64,000 bases of DNA from Undibacterium cyanobacteriorum (GCF_031326225.1 NZ_CP133720.1:1364001-1428000); one strand, 5' to 3'. Shown: positions 8,597 through 18,084, counted from the first letter of the stretch. The notes: generated from the letters alone by a model not told the origin. Numbers and translations: made by a program.

Positions 8597-11500
8597 TCAC
8601 TTCAAAGGAGGAATCGCCTGTGGCGCTAAAGGCTTGATTGGTTGCTCTTTTAACTTCTTCTGCAAGTAGTTGATCGCAGCCTCGAGTTGTTTGTCTTCGC
8701 CTTTGAAGCTCGCATGTGGAGGATTGTCGACTTCAATATCGGGGGCGACGCCGACGCCTTCCACTAACCAGCGACCGTCTTTGACATCGAACTGTGCATT
8801 TTCTGCGGCGCGCACCATGCCGTTGTCGGCGAGAGTGTTGCGATCAGAAAGCCAGACACCAGCACCGGAAGTGCGCTTGCCCACCAATGGCGCGAGATTG
8901 AGAGCCTTCACGCCTGCGGCGAAAGTTTCGCCATCGGAGTAAGTCAATTCGTCAATCAGTACCACGAGGTGACCGCGGAAAGTTTGCTGCATATTGGTGT
9001 AAGGACGATTTCCTTCTGAAGACCAAAATGCCCAAGCTTTACGCAAGAGTTTTTCGATGATCCAGCTGTCGATATTGCCGCCGTTGTTACGGCGTACGTC
9101 GATAATCAAACCGTCTCTGTCGTAGTTGGCGTAGAAATCACGAGCGAAGCTGGCGACGTCGGCAGGCCCCATCGCACGTAAGTGCAAATAACCGATCTTG
9201 CCATCGGAAGCTTTGTCGACGCGTTGACTGAGGTTTTGTTCCCAATCGCTATAGCGCAAGTTGGCTTGCTTTTGCATCGTGATGGGCGAGACGAGCACCG
9301 GCTTCGCCGCTTGATTGGCGCGCTTCACCTGCATCAATACTTGTTTATCGGCTTGGTTCAGCAAGAGGTCTGAAATGTCGCGCACTTCGAGTACCGATTT
9401 GCCATTGATCGCGGTGATGACATCGCCGGTCTTGATATCAAGATCTGGGTTATCCAAAGGGCCGCGTTGCGACGGTAAGTCTGGTTCGCTGCGATAGATA
9501 TGATCGATGCGATAGCCATCTTGTACTTTGCTGAGTACCGCCCCAAGTCCAGCGGGAGTGCCATCAGCAGGCGCGCGGCGCACATCGCCAGGACGAATTT
9601 GTGAGTGCAGGGAACTGACTTCGCTGACCATCAAAGCCAATACATCATTGAGCTCGGCACGATCAGTAACGCGCTCGACTAGTGGCGCGTATTTGTCGCG
9701 CATCTTGTCCCAATCGACGCCGCGCATCTTGGTGTCGTACAAAAAGTCACGATGCATGCGCCATGCATCCATGAACATTTGTTTCCACTCATCGCGCGGG
9801 TTACTGTTAAAGGTCCAATCTTCGACTTTGATTTTGGCTTTGCTCAAGTCGCCTGGCGCTTTCGCACCGCTGTCGGTGATGTAGAAATCGCCGCTAGTGC
9901 CCGTGCCAGTGTTGAAGTAAATACGCTTCTTATCTTTCGAGAGGCCATAGCCGCGTACATTTGCCGTGAATACTTCGGCCTGCGGACTGTTTTTTGCAAT
10001 CGCCAGCGTTTTCAAATTATTGCGGCCGCGCTCGATAGGATCGCGATCGAGGAAGTACAAGCGCTTATCATCGACTTCAAGTTGACGATAATTGCCGGAG
10101 GCGATGGGGACTTCATAGAGACGTTGAGCAATGCCTTCATATTGAATCGCGTTGCTAGCTTTTTTGCTCGACTCGCTCTTTTTCTCTGCCGCATTTTGTG
10201 CAGAGGTGTCGCTTGCTTTGGCTTCAGCCTTATTGTCGGCTTTACTTTCCGATTTATTCTCTTGTTTAGACTCGGCGCGACTCAACTCATCATCCGGTTT
10301 AAAAGGGAAGCGGTTACCGGCTTGTAAGGCCAATGCAAAAATGCCTGCGCGCTTATCGAAGTAGGTGCCCATATTGCGATCTCCCCAAGGTGCACCAACA
10401 CCTGGTTGGAAATTGCGATTTGAGAGGAAATACAACCAACGACCATCAGGAGAAAAAGCGGGCGAATCTGATTCATAGCGATCACTGGTCACGAAATGCA
10501 GTTGCTTGCTATCGAGATCGTAGAGGCCAATCTGTTCACGTCCTTGTGATGAATTGGCACGTGTGATGGCCAAGGTTTTGCCATCGGCTGACCATACCAC
10601 ATCACCATGATTGCCATAGCCTTGTTTGCCCGCATCGTCGATCACGACATTGGACTTGGTATTCAAGTCGAGTAAGAATAGACAACCACGTTTGTCGGTA
10701 TGGGCTAAGAATTTGCCGTCAGGCGATGGATAGATATTGAGTCTATGGGTTTTGCCATCGTTGGTGAGTTGCTCGCCTTTGCCGCTACCATCCGTTTTGA
10801 AACGCCAGATTTCGTTTTCGCCTGTGCTATCGACAAAGGCATAAACGTATTTGTCATCATGCGAGAAGACCGCTTCGCGTGCACGTGCTGCGTTGGGAAG
10901 ATTGATGTCGACGCGGCGTTGTGGACTGATACCCGCGATGGCCATTTGGCCGCGCGCAGTGAAGACTAAGCGTTCTTCTTTGGCGGCGACTTGGACATTG
11001 GTCAGGAAATCGAGTGGATTCTTGATGTAGCGTTGACGTGATTGATCAAAATCTGAGATGAGTTCCGCCGATACGATTTTATCGGCCGATGAACTGAGAT
11101 CGATCACATGCAGATTCGCACCGAGCTGATAGGCAATTTTGCCATCGCCTAGTTGCGGATTGCGCACATCCCAATCACGATGGCGTGTAATTGCTTTGGG
11201 CTCGCCACCATCGAGGTTCGCTGCATACAGATTATAGGCGCCATCGCGATCGCTCAAAAAATACAGGCGATTTTTCCAGAGCATAGGGCGGCGATTATTG
11301 GATTTCTCTTTGGCGAATAGATTGACAGCTTCAGCTTTGCTGGAGAGATCAAATTTCCATAGTTGTGCCAAGGCGCCACCGCGGTATTGCTTCACGTTGT
11401 CATTGCGGGTGTGTACACCGAGCCGGGTGAAATACAGGGTTTTGCCACTGTCGTCGAGCGCGGCTTCATTGGCGTCCACGATAGGGAAAATGGTTTTATG

Positions 11501-11950
11501 CAGACTTTGCGGTTGAATTGCGGCGATCACGTTTTGCGCGATAGGGCCAGTTTGGTTTTGCATGGTCACGATCACTTCACCTTGCACACTCCAACCCAAC
11601 ACCGTGACGGCTGCATTTTCAAAACTGATGCGCTTGGGCAGACCACCGTTAAATGGCATCACATAGGCTTCTTGTGCGCCCTCATAGGTGGCTGAGAAGG
11701 CAATCCATTTTCCATCAGGAGAGATGGCGGCATTGGTTTCCGCACCAGCATGTGTGGTTAAGCGTTGTGCCGCGCCGCCATTCAGACCGACCTTCCAAAG
11801 ATCGCCTTCGGCAGTGAAGACGACTTGATCCGCACGAATGCTAGGGAAACGTACGTAGGCGTTGTTGTCAGCAGCGTTGGCAAGAGGTGCATAAGCGGCA
11901 GCGATCGCACAGCTAAGGCTGGTCAAAATAAAGAGAGCACGTTTTTTCAT
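8597..11950 (-). CDS. Tricorn-like protease, S41 family, secreted
   Basis: This 1117-residue protein has a Sec signal peptide (about residues 1-26, ending PLANA). Two beta-propeller domains of WD40/PD40-like repeats follow to about residue 680, with a charged low-complexity linker rich in K, E, S and A around 555-605. After these come the tricorn core, a PDZ domain (about 795-880) and the S41 catalytic domain. Putative active-site residues by comparison with archaeal tricorn are H782, S1005 (YSDGE), D1006 for substrate choice, and E1064. A periplasmic peptidase that trims peptides is the likely role. The start has an AAGGAAAG site. It is monocistronic, with a shared terminator at its 3' end. 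Confidence 0.92.
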   Translation of the reverse strand: MKKRALFILTSLSCAIAAAYAPLANAADNNAYVRFPSIRADQVVFTAEGDLWKVGLNGGAAQRLTTHAGAETNAAISPDGKWIAFSATYEGAQEAYVMPFNGGLPKRISFENAAVTVLGWSVQGEVIVTMQNQTGPIAQNVIAAIQPQSLHKTIFPIVDANEAALDDSGKTLYFTRLGVHTRNDNVKQYRGGALAQLWKFDLSSKAEAVNLFAKEKSNNRRPMLWKNRLYFLSDRDGAYNLYAANLDGGEPKAITRHRDWDVRNPQLGDGKIAYQLGANLHVIDLSSSADKIVSAELISDFDQSRQRYIKNPLDFLTNVQVAAKEERLVFTARGQMAIAGISPQRRVDINLPNAARAREAVFSHDDKYVYAFVDSTGENEIWRFKTDGSGKGEQLTNDGKTHRLNIYPSPDGKFLAHTDKRGCLFLLDLNTKSNVVIDDAGKQGYGNHGDVVWSADGKTLAITRANSSQGREQIGLYDLDSKQLHFVTSDRYESDSPAFSPDGRWLYFLSNRNFQPGVGAPWGDRNMGTYFDKRAGIFALALQAGNRFPFKPDDELSRAESKQENKSESKADNKAEAKASDTSAQNAAEKKSESSKKASNAIQYEGIAQRLYEVPIASGNYRQLEVDDKRLYFLDRDPIERGRNNLKTLAIAKNSPQAEVFTANVRGYGLSKDKKRIYFNTGTGTSGDFYITDSGAKAPGDLSKAKIKVEDWTFNSNPRDEWKQMFMDAWRMHRDFLYDTKMRGVDWDKMRDKYAPLVERVTDRAELNDVLALMVSEVSSLHSQIRPGDVRRAPADGTPAGLGAVLSKVQDGYRIDHIYRSEPDLPSQRGPLDNPDLDIKTGDVITAINGKSVLEVRDISDLLLNQADKQVLMQVKRANQAAKPVLVSPITMQKQANLRYSDWEQNLSQRVDKASDGKIGYLHLRAMGPADVASFARDFYANYDRDGLIIDVRRNNGGNIDSWIIEKLLRKAWAFWSSEGNRPYTNMQQTFRGHLVVLIDELTYSDGETFAAGVKALNLAPLVGKRTSGAGVWLSDRNTLADNGMVRAAENAQFDVKDGRWLVEGVGVAPDIEVDNPPHASFKGEDKQLEAAINYLQKKLKEQPIKPLAPQAIPPLK

Positions 11951-12227
11951 GGAGGTCTTTCCTTAATGAATTGGAAGGAATGAGTTGAATGTCGATATCT
12001 CGAATCGATTTTATGTGACTGATTTGCAATGTGCCTGCGACTGAAGGCGAACGCGGTTAGTCACACTTCGGATTAGTTTTAGTGTGCTCTTTGACCAAGC
12101 ATGGACAAATTGGTTCGCGTAAACATACTGTTTTTACAAAAAATCAAAAATCTTGTTGAACTTCGGGTTCGCGTCCTTAGCAAGCCACTTTTTTTATGTT
12201 TAAATAGCAAGTCAGAATACTGCGCCC

Positions 12228-13052
12228 ATGATCATGGTTTGTATCGACCTCATACTTCGAAGAATTTTCAGCTGCATAGTCTTCCAGCTCGCCGCCACGA
12301 GCGATAAAGGAAGAGTATTCTTATTGAGCTTGTTGATGGCGCTGTCGACGAGCTCTGTCCATGCACAATCGATTACCCTGATTGGTGAAGATGATTGGTA
12401 CCCATATTCAGCGCATAAGGACGGTAAGCTACAAGGATTCGCGGTGGAAGTCATTGAAGCCGCTTATGCAGCCGTCGATGTCAAAGTGAATTTTAAGTCC
12501 GCACCCTACGTGCGCTGCCTTATGTTGGTGGAAACGGGTCAGGAACTCGGTTGTTTTGATAGTCTGAAAGATAGCAAATTGAGCGCGCAGTTTTTGTTTC
12601 ATCAAGAACCGATTTTTCGCGCGGAAATTGGTATTTATGGTTTGAGCGATTCAACCCAGAGTGGTTTGAGCGCAGCTGATATGCGAGGTCATCGCGTCGG
12701 TTTGACCCATGGCTACACCTACACCGATGTGATCGATAAGGATGACAGTATCGTGCGCGAACAAGCGCCGACTGATCTATCCAATCTGCGGAAATTGATT
12801 CTAAAGCGCTCGGATTATTCGCTGGTTTACACGCGAGTCGTTGATTACTTGCAGAGCCGTTATCCCAAAGAATTCAAAGGGAAGATTAAGCAAGTCGGCA
12901 GTATAACCGTCGACAAACTCTACGTAAGTTTTTCCAAAAAACGTCCCGAGTCAGCGAAATTTGCAGCCTTGTTGGATCAAGGCTTACGCAAGATTCGTGG
13001 CAATGGCCTCTACGCTAAGATCGAGCAACGGTGGCAAAATCCGGCGCCTTGA
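12228..13052 (+). CDS. Periplasmic solute-binding protein, SBP_bac_3 type
   Basis: This protein of up to 274 residues resembles extracellular solute-binding family 3 (amino-acid ABC transporter) proteins. It shows the opening GEDDWYPYS, the segment GFAVEVIEAAYAA, and later MRGHRVGLTHGYTY. A hydrophobic stretch ending SSVHAQ (about residues 32-46) looks like a signal peptide, so the listed ATG gives an unusually long leader; a non-ATG start closer to the signal is possible. No permease or ATPase is adjacent, so it may be an orphan sensor-like binding protein or use a distant transporter. It is convergent with rsgA. Confidence 0.78.
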   Translation: MIMVCIDLILRRIFSCIVFQLAATSDKGRVFLLSLLMALSTSSVHAQSITLIGEDDWYPYSAHKDGKLQGFAVEVIEAAYAAVDVKVNFKSAPYVRCLMLVETGQELGCFDSLKDSKLSAQFLFHQEPIFRAEIGIYGLSDSTQSGLSAADMRGHRVGLTHGYTYTDVIDKDDSIVREQAPTDLSNLRKLILKRSDYSLVYTRVVDYLQSRYPKEFKGKIKQVGSITVDKLYVSFSKKRPESAKFAALLDQGLRKIRGNGLYAKIEQRWQNPAP

Positions 13053-13057
13053 ATATT

Positions 13058-13087
13058 TTGAGTTCACTTCTTCACGATTGAACTCAA
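13058..13087. terminator. Hairpin between convergent genes
   Basis: TTGAGTTCA (13058-13066) and TGAACTCAA (13079-13087) form a perfect 9-bp stem between the solute-binding gene and rsgA, overlapping the rsgA stop codon. There is no long T tract, so termination strength is uncertain. Confidence 0.5.
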
Positions 13088-14025
13088 TAACCTATCGTCT
13101 GCGCAGCTTCATGTACTAATTGCTTAAATAAGTCGTGACGCATGGTGCTGATGTCGCCACTGTCTATGGCATTCAACACCGCGCAACCGGGTTCACTATG
13201 ATGGTGGCAATTGTAGAACTTGCATTGTCCAAGGTGTGGACGGAACTCCGGAAAGGCACGCTCTAACATGCCTTCACTCAAGTGATGCAAACCAAACTCT
13301 TGGAACCCAGGTGAATCGATCACATGACTCGCGACGCCATCTTTCGCTTCCATCTGAAATAGACGCGTGAAAGTCGTCGTGTGTTTGCCGGTATCTAGCG
13401 CCGCGGAGATTTCACGTGTGGCAATATCAGCGTCAGGAATTAGGAGGTTAATCAAAGAAGATTTGCCCATCCCCGATTGGCCAATCAAAATCGTACTCTG
13501 GCCGAGCACTAGCTCGCGCAGCTTCTCGCGTGTTGCTTCAGCCTGTGTCGTGACCGATACTTCATGCACAGGATAGCCGAGTCCAGCATACAAAGCGACC
13601 CGTTCGCGCGCTTTACTCAGGCTTTCAGTGACGTCGATTTTGTTCAGAATAATTTGCGCACGAATGCCAGACGATTCGGAAGCGACCAAGGCGCGCGAAA
13701 CAAGATCATCTGAAAAACTAGGTTCGGTAGCGACCACAATCAAGAGCTGCGTCAGATTCGCCGCCAGCATTTTGGATTTGTATTGATCAGAGCGATACAA
13801 CAAACTGCGACGTGGCGCGATCGCCTCTATCACGCCTTGATCGAGCGAGGTGCGTTGGATATCAACTTCATCGCCCACCGCTACGTCACTCTTTTTGCCG
13901 CGTGTCACACAGTGTAATTTTTGCCCGGCTATCTGCACTAAGTAGTGGCGACCATGGGCGGCAATCACCAAGCCACGTTCATACGAGGCATGATCTTTTG
14001 TTTTTTGGCTAGGTTTCTTCGCCAT
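13084..14025 (-). CDS. rsgA: Ribosome small subunit-dependent GTPase A
   Basis: This circularly permuted GTPase acts late in 30S subunit maturation. The 313-residue protein has an N-terminal OB-fold (to about residue 75), then G4 NKID (128-131) before the P-loop GQSGMGKS (182-189) and G3 DSPG (237-240). That order is the diagnostic permutation. A zinc knuckle follows, with C268, C273, H275 and C281. I used the ATG at 14025; the alternative is a TTG four codons upstream that would overlap the preceding gene. It begins 4 bases after the pterin dehydratase stop, so the two are likely coupled. Confidence 0.95.
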   Translation of the reverse strand: MAKKPSQKTKDHASYERGLVIAAHGRHYLVQIAGQKLHCVTRGKKSDVAVGDEVDIQRTSLDQGVIEAIAPRRSLLYRSDQYKSKMLAANLTQLLIVVATEPSFSDDLVSRALVASESSGIRAQIILNKIDVTESLSKARERVALYAGLGYPVHEVSVTTQAEATREKLRELVLGQSTILIGQSGMGKSSLINLLIPDADIATREISAALDTGKHTTTFTRLFQMEAKDGVASHVIDSPGFQEFGLHHLSEGMLERAFPEFRPHLGQCKFYNCHHHSEPGCAVLNAIDSGDISTMRHDLFKQLVHEAAQTIGY

Positions 14026-14029
14026 GCAT

Positions 14030-14377
14030 TCAACCAAAAGTTTGGGTGAAAATCACATCCAATTTCGCGGCGCAAATGAAATCATTTTCCGAAATGCCAC
14101 CTTTGCCACCATTGACGGTGTGGGTATCAAACTTGACGACGCAACGGTTGTACGTGACGACCAATTCAGGGTGGTGATCTTCTTCGTGAATCGTGTAGGC
14201 AATCGCATTCACAAAAGCCAAAGTTTCGTAATAATTTTTGAAGTTGTAAGTCTTCACGATGCGCGGACCATCTTGTGCCCAGCCCGGTGTGGCAGCGAAA
14301 TAGGTAGCGAGTTCTTGGTCTTGCAAACCGACTTCCGTGTGAGCCGATTTTTTAGCGAGTAAATCAGAAGTTTTCAT
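14030..14377 (-). CDS. phhB: 4a-hydroxytetrahydrobiopterin dehydratase (pterin-4a-carbinolamine dehydratase)
   Basis: This 115-residue cytoplasmic enzyme regenerates the pterin cofactor after aromatic amino-acid hydroxylation. The family motif HHPEL is at residues 68-72 within IHEEDHHPE, and a downstream NGGKGGIS loop fits the alpha-beta fold. I chose the ATG at 14377. A longer frame reaching further upstream overlaps the protease gene and adds unrelated residues. No phenylalanine hydroxylase is encoded in the window. It lies between the M48 protease gene and rsgA on the same strand with gaps of 19 and 4 bases, consistent with an operon. Confidence 0.92.
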   Translation of the reverse strand: MKTSDLLAKKSAHTEVGLQDQELATYFAATPGWAQDGPRIVKTYNFKNYYETLAFVNAIAYTIHEEDHHPELVVTYNRCVVKFDTHTVNGGKGGISENDFICAAKLDVIFTQTFG

Positions 14378-14396
14378 AGCGTTGTCGAAGAAAATA

Positions 14397-15668
14397 TTAA
14401 GTGAGTTGTCCTTGTTGGTGCAAATGCGCAATACGAATCGAAGCCGGTGGGTGCGAATCATAAAACGCCGAGTGCAAAGGATCTGGTGTTAAAGTCGACG
14501 CATTGTCCTCATACAGTTTGACCAAAGCATTCACCAAGTCAGGTGCATTGGTATGCTTGACAGCGAAGGCGTCAGCTTCAAATTCGTGTTTGCGTGAGCT
14601 AATAGAAGACAACGGGGACAGCACAAAGGTGAAGACCGGCAAAGTCACCATGAACAAAATCAAGGCCATCGCGCTATTCGATGAGGCGAACAAAATCGGA
14701 TCAACACCCAAGCCAGTGAAGAACCATACTTGCTCTTTGAGGTAGCCAAGCAGCGCCAGAAAGCCCAACGAAATGGCAAACATCACCACCATACGTTTGA
14801 CGATGTGCTTGAGTTTGAAATGACCTAATTCATGTGCCAGCACGGCTTCTACTTCTTGCGGCGCGAGGCGCTCAATCAGAGTGTCAAAAAACACGATACG
14901 TTTGTTGTTGCCGAAGCCGGAAAAGTACGCATTGCCGTGGGCGCTGCGCTTGGAACCGTCCATCACAAACAAACCTTTGGAAGCGAAACCAACGCGTTGC
15001 ATCAAACCTTCGATACGCGTGCGCAAACTATCATCGGTGAGTGGTGTGAATTTGTTGAATAACGGCGCGATCCAGGTTGGGAAAATAATCATCATCAACA
15101 ACTGAAAACCACTCCACACCAACCATGTGTACAACCACCACATGCTGCCAGCTTTATCCATCAAGCTAATCACCACCCATAACAAAGGCAAACCGATCGC
15201 TGCGCCAATCGCCGTACTCTTGATCATGTCAGTAAAAAACAGTTTGACACTCATTTTGTTGAAACCGAATTGTTCTTCGATCACGAATTGACGGTAGTAG
15301 TCGAAAGGCAAATCCAAGATCGAACTAATCAAAGCGAAACTAACAATCAAGGCAATTTGATAGCTCATGCCATTGCCTAATTGTGCAAACAAAGCACTCG
15401 ATAAGAATTGCAAGCCACCAAAGAGGGTGAAACCGAGCAAGACAATGACGCTAAAAAACAAAGACAAGAGGCCGAATTTGGTCTTGGTAATGGTGTAGTC
15501 CGCCGCTTTCTGATGCGCCTCTAAACTGATTTTCTCAGCAAATTCCGCAGGAACCGCTGCACGATTGCGTGCCACGTGACGTATCTGTCGACTCGCCAAC
15601 CAAACTTGCAAGCTCACAGTAATGCCAAGAAAAATGACGAATAAAACCGAAAACGTGGGTGAATTCAT
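14397..15668 (-). CDS. Ste24-type M48 family metallopeptidase
   Basis: This is a membrane zinc protease of 423 residues resembling CAAX prenyl protease 1 (Ste24). The zinc motif HELGH is at 279-283, with the third ligand in EFEADAFAV near residue 366. Several transmembrane helices lie on both sides, and the N-terminal M48_N region occupies about residues 1-205. Bacterial members probably take part in membrane protein quality control, since prenylation is absent. It is the first gene of a three-gene run with the pterin dehydratase and rsgA, and is divergent from orn. Confidence 0.92.
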   Translation of the reverse strand: MNSPTFSVLFVIFLGITVSLQVWLASRQIRHVARNRAAVPAEFAEKISLEAHQKAADYTITKTKFGLLSLFFSVIVLLGFTLFGGLQFLSSALFAQLGNGMSYQIALIVSFALISSILDLPFDYYRQFVIEEQFGFNKMSVKLFFTDMIKSTAIGAAIGLPLLWVVISLMDKAGSMWWLYTWLVWSGFQLLMMIIFPTWIAPLFNKFTPLTDDSLRTRIEGLMQRVGFASKGLFVMDGSKRSAHGNAYFSGFGNNKRIVFFDTLIERLAPQEVEAVLAHELGHFKLKHIVKRMVVMFAISLGFLALLGYLKEQVWFFTGLGVDPILFASSNSAMALILFMVTLPVFTFVLSPLSSISSRKHEFEADAFAVKHTNAPDLVNALVKLYEDNASTLTPDPLHSAFYDSHPPASIRIAHLHQQGQLT

Positions 15669-15794
15669 GGGAAAATGATGCTTTATGAAAATGTTCGTGG
15701 TTGCTGGCCCATGCGTCCTATCCCGTTTTTAAGGGCGGAAATAACGCAATATGTGGGCGCGCCTCGTATCAAGAAAATCTGTAAAGGAAGAATT

Positions 15795-16409
15795 ATGTCA
15801 CAAGCCGACGCAAATCAAGTAAGCAGCTCCAATTCCGCCAGCCAAGCAGTTGTTACTAAGCCCGGAAAACCGAATGAAATGAACCTGATTTGGGTCGATA
15901 TGGAAATGACAGGCCTCGATCCAGACAATGACAAAATCATCGAAGTTGCGGTAGTTGTTACTGATATGCAATTAAACGTCTTGGCGGAAGGCCCCGTATT
16001 TGCGATTCACCAATCCGACGAAGTGCTCGACAAAATGGATGCATGGAACAAAGGGACCCATGGCCGCTCCGGCTTGATCGATCGCGTCAAAGCCTCGACC
16101 GTGACCGAAGAGCAAGCTTCCAAAGCCCTCATCGAATTTTTAAGAGCCTACGTACCAGCAGGCAAATCGCCAATGTGCGGTAATTCCATCTGCCAAGACC
16201 GCCGTTTCATGGCGCGCGGCATGCCAAAACTGGAAGAGTTTTTCCACTATCGTAATCTCGACGTATCGACACTCAAAGAGCTATGCCGCCGCTGGAAGCC
16301 TGAGTTAGCGAGCGGTTTCAAGAAACATCAAAAGCATACGGCCTTGGCCGACATTATTGAGTCGATTGAGGAGTTGAAGTATTACCGCGCCAATTTCATC
16401 AAAGAATAA
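15795..16409 (+). CDS. orn: Oligoribonuclease
   Basis: This 3'-to-5' exonuclease degrades di- to pentanucleotides, including pGpG from cyclic-di-GMP turnover. The 204-residue protein has the DEDDh pattern: D35 and E37 (WVDMEMTGLD), the QDRRFM segment, and the C-terminal H and D in KHTALADI. It has a roughly 28-residue serine/alanine-rich N-terminal extension relative to the usual 180 residues. The start at 15795 has AAAGGAAG 8 bases upstream; an in-frame start further upstream lacks support. It is divergent from the M48 gene. The repeat array begins right after its stop. Confidence 0.94.
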   Translation: MSQADANQVSSSNSASQAVVTKPGKPNEMNLIWVDMEMTGLDPDNDKIIEVAVVVTDMQLNVLAEGPVFAIHQSDEVLDKMDAWNKGTHGRSGLIDRVKASTVTEEQASKALIEFLRAYVPAGKSPMCGNSICQDRRFMARGMPKLEEFFHYRNLDVSTLKELCRRWKPELASGFKKHQKHTALADIIESIEELKYYRANFIKE

Positions 16410-16428
16410 AGCGCTGGTGAAAAACAGA

Positions 16429-16494
16429 CGCTGGCGTTGTTGCCTTCGGCTCGCCGTGCTAGCGCACTGTCTTCGCCTCGGCGCCTAGCCAGCG
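16429..16494 (+). repeat. Element B copy (B1)
   Basis: This 66-base inverted-repeat element has outer arms CGCTGGC (16429-16435) and GCCAGCG (16488-16494). Inside it shares GCGTTGTTGC and GCGCCTAG with the other element B copies, and has a central palindrome TGCTAGCGCA. It lies just after the orn stop. Confidence 0.6.
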
Positions 16495-16511
16495 CAGTTT
16501 TGCGGTTCGCT

Positions 16512-16537
16512 CCCTTCTCCCGCGGGCGGGAGAAGGG
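16512..16537. repeat. CCCTTCTCCCGC palindrome
   Basis: Perfect palindrome: CCCTTCTCCCGC, then GG, then GCGGGAGAAGGG, followed by a G-rich tail (TTGGGGATGAGGG). A related copy is at 55625-55650. It resembles a palindromic repeat common in proteobacterial intergenic DNA. Confidence 0.65.
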
Positions 16538-16632
16538 TTGGGGATGAGGGGCGTTCAGGATTGGATGTCAGAGAGAACGCGGACGCAATATTTTCAACGC
16601 ACCTCGCGTTGCAGTTGGATTCAAAGTTCGCT

Positions 16633-17051
16633 GGCCGGGTGTGGCCCGGCGGCCACTCACTTTCTTTGCTTCGCCAAAGAAAGTAAGCAAAGAAAGGCGA
16701 CCACGCTGCCACTGGCCTTCAGCTTCCCAATTGCGCAAGGCAAAAAATGGGAAAGTCTTGAAACTCGCCTGCGGCTCAAACAGCAAGGCATTCTTTATCC
16801 ATTTTCTGCATTGCACAATTGGCAGTGTCAGAAGTGGATTAACGTCAAAATCAACTGCGAAACCAAAAACCAAATTCAAAACCAAATTCAAAACCAAATT
16901 CAAAACCAAATTCAAAAGCAAATTCCTAAATACCTGCTATTCGAAAATTAGCCTTCTCCGCAATGTAGATCTGTCATTCCCGCGAAAGCGGGAATCCAGT
17001 GTCTTTTTGCGTTTCACCCGTTTGGGGTGCGGGTCGCCCTCTACTTTTGCT
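16633..17051 (+). repeat. Element A copy 1 (tandem unit 1)
   Basis: Composite hairpin unit. The head GGCCGGG...CCCGGC is followed by ACTTTCTTTG (16659-16668) / CAAAGAAAGT (16675-16684) around a CTTCGC loop. A long arm opens with CCAATTGCGC and closes with CACAATTGG. The inner stem is GTCTTG (16755-16760) / CAAGGC (16784-16789), with one G.U-type pair. The tail has five CAAATTC repeats, then an ATTCCC-N8-GGGAAT palindrome and a spacer. Confidence 0.85.
16976..16995. repeat. dRS3-like palindrome 1
   Basis: ATTCCC, then GCGAAAGC, then GGGAAT: a 20-base inverted repeat matching the neisserial dRS3 pattern ATTCCC-N8-GGGAAT. It sits in the spacer of element A unit 1. Confidence 0.7.
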
Positions 17052-17434
17052 GGCCGGGTGTGGCCCGGCGGCCACTCACTTTCTTTGCTTCGCCAAAGAA
17101 AGTAAGCAAAGAAAGGCGACCACGCTGCCACTGGCCTTCGGCTTCCCAATTGCGCAAGGCAAAAAATGGGAAAGCCTTGAAACTCGCCTGCGGCTCAAAC
17201 AGCAAGGCATTCTTTATCCATTTTCTGCCTCGCACAATTGGCAGTGTCAGAAGTGGATTAACGTCAAAATCAACTGCGAAACCAAAAAACAAATTCAAAA
17301 GCAAATTCCTAAATACCTGCTATTCGAAAATTAGCCTTCTCCGCAATGTAGATCTGTCATTCCCGCGAAAGCGGGAATCCAGTGTCTTTTTGCGTTTCAC
17401 CCGTTTGGGGTGCGGGTCGCTCTCTACTTTCGCA
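17052..17434 (+). repeat. Element A copy 2 (tandem unit 2)
   Basis: Nearly identical to copy 1, with inner stem GCCTTG (17174-17179) / CAAGGC (17213-17218), fully complementary. The tail is shorter, with only two CAAATTC repeats, giving a 383-base unit. Confidence 0.85.
17359..17378. repeat. dRS3-like palindrome 2
   Basis: Same 20-base ATTCCC-N8-GGGAAT palindrome as at 16976, in the spacer of element A unit 2. Confidence 0.7.
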
Positions 17435-17839
17435 GGCCGGGAGTGGCCCGGCGGCCACTCACTTTCTTTGCTTCGCCAAAGAAAGTAAGCAAAGAAAGGC
17501 GACCACGCTGCCACTGGCCTTCGGCGTCCCAATTGTGCAAGTCAAAAAATGGGAAAGCTTCGAAACTCGCTTCGCTCAGACAACGAAGCTTTCTTAATCC
17601 ATTTTCTGCCTCGCACAATTGGCAGTGTCAGAAGTGGATTAACGTCAAAATCAACTGCGAAACCAAAAGCCAAATTCAAAACCAAATTCAAAAGCAAATT
17701 CAAAAGCAAATTCCTAAATACCTGCTATTCGAAAATTAGCTTTCTCCGCAATGTAGATCTGTCATTCCCGCGAAAGCGGGAATCCAGTGTCTTTTTGCGT
17801 TTCACCCGTTTGGGGTGCGGGTCGCTCTCTACTTTTGCA
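17435..17839 (+). repeat. Element A copy 3 (tandem unit 3)
   Basis: Same architecture. The long arm is CCAATTGTGC / GCACAATTGG (perfect). The inner stem has changed to GAAAGCTTCG (17553-17562) / CGAAGCTTTC (17584-17593), a perfect 10-bp match unlike copies 1-2. The tail has four CAAATTC repeats. Confidence 0.85.
17764..17783. repeat. dRS3-like palindrome 3
   Basis: Same 20-base ATTCCC-N8-GGGAAT palindrome, in the spacer of element A unit 3. Confidence 0.7.
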
Positions 17840-18084
17840 GGCCGGGAGTGGCCCGGCGGCCACTCACTTTCTTTGCTTCGCCAAAGAAAGTAAGCAAAGA
17901 AAGGCGACCACGCTGCCACTGGCCTTCGGCTTCCCAATTGAGCGATACAAAAAATGGGAAAGCTTCGAAACTCGCTTCGCTCAGACAACGAAGCTTTCTT
18001 AATCCATTTTCTGCCTCGCACAATTGGCAGTGTCAGAAGTGGATTAACGTCAAAATCAACTGCAAAACCAAAAACCAAAACTAA
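17840..18084 (+). repeat. Element A copy 4 (tandem unit 4)
   Basis: Head, second hairpin and inner stem GAAAGCTTCG (17958-17967) / CGAAGCTTTC (17989-17998) match copy 3. The left side of the long arm carries a GAGCGATAC variant that breaks some pairing. The tail is cut short without CAAATTC repeats, ending the tandem run. Confidence 0.82.

Noticed and set aside
16633..18084. Possible CRISPR array because of regular direct repeats
   Set aside because: Units are about 400 bases, contain multiple internal hairpins, and lack short unique spacers or nearby cas genes.
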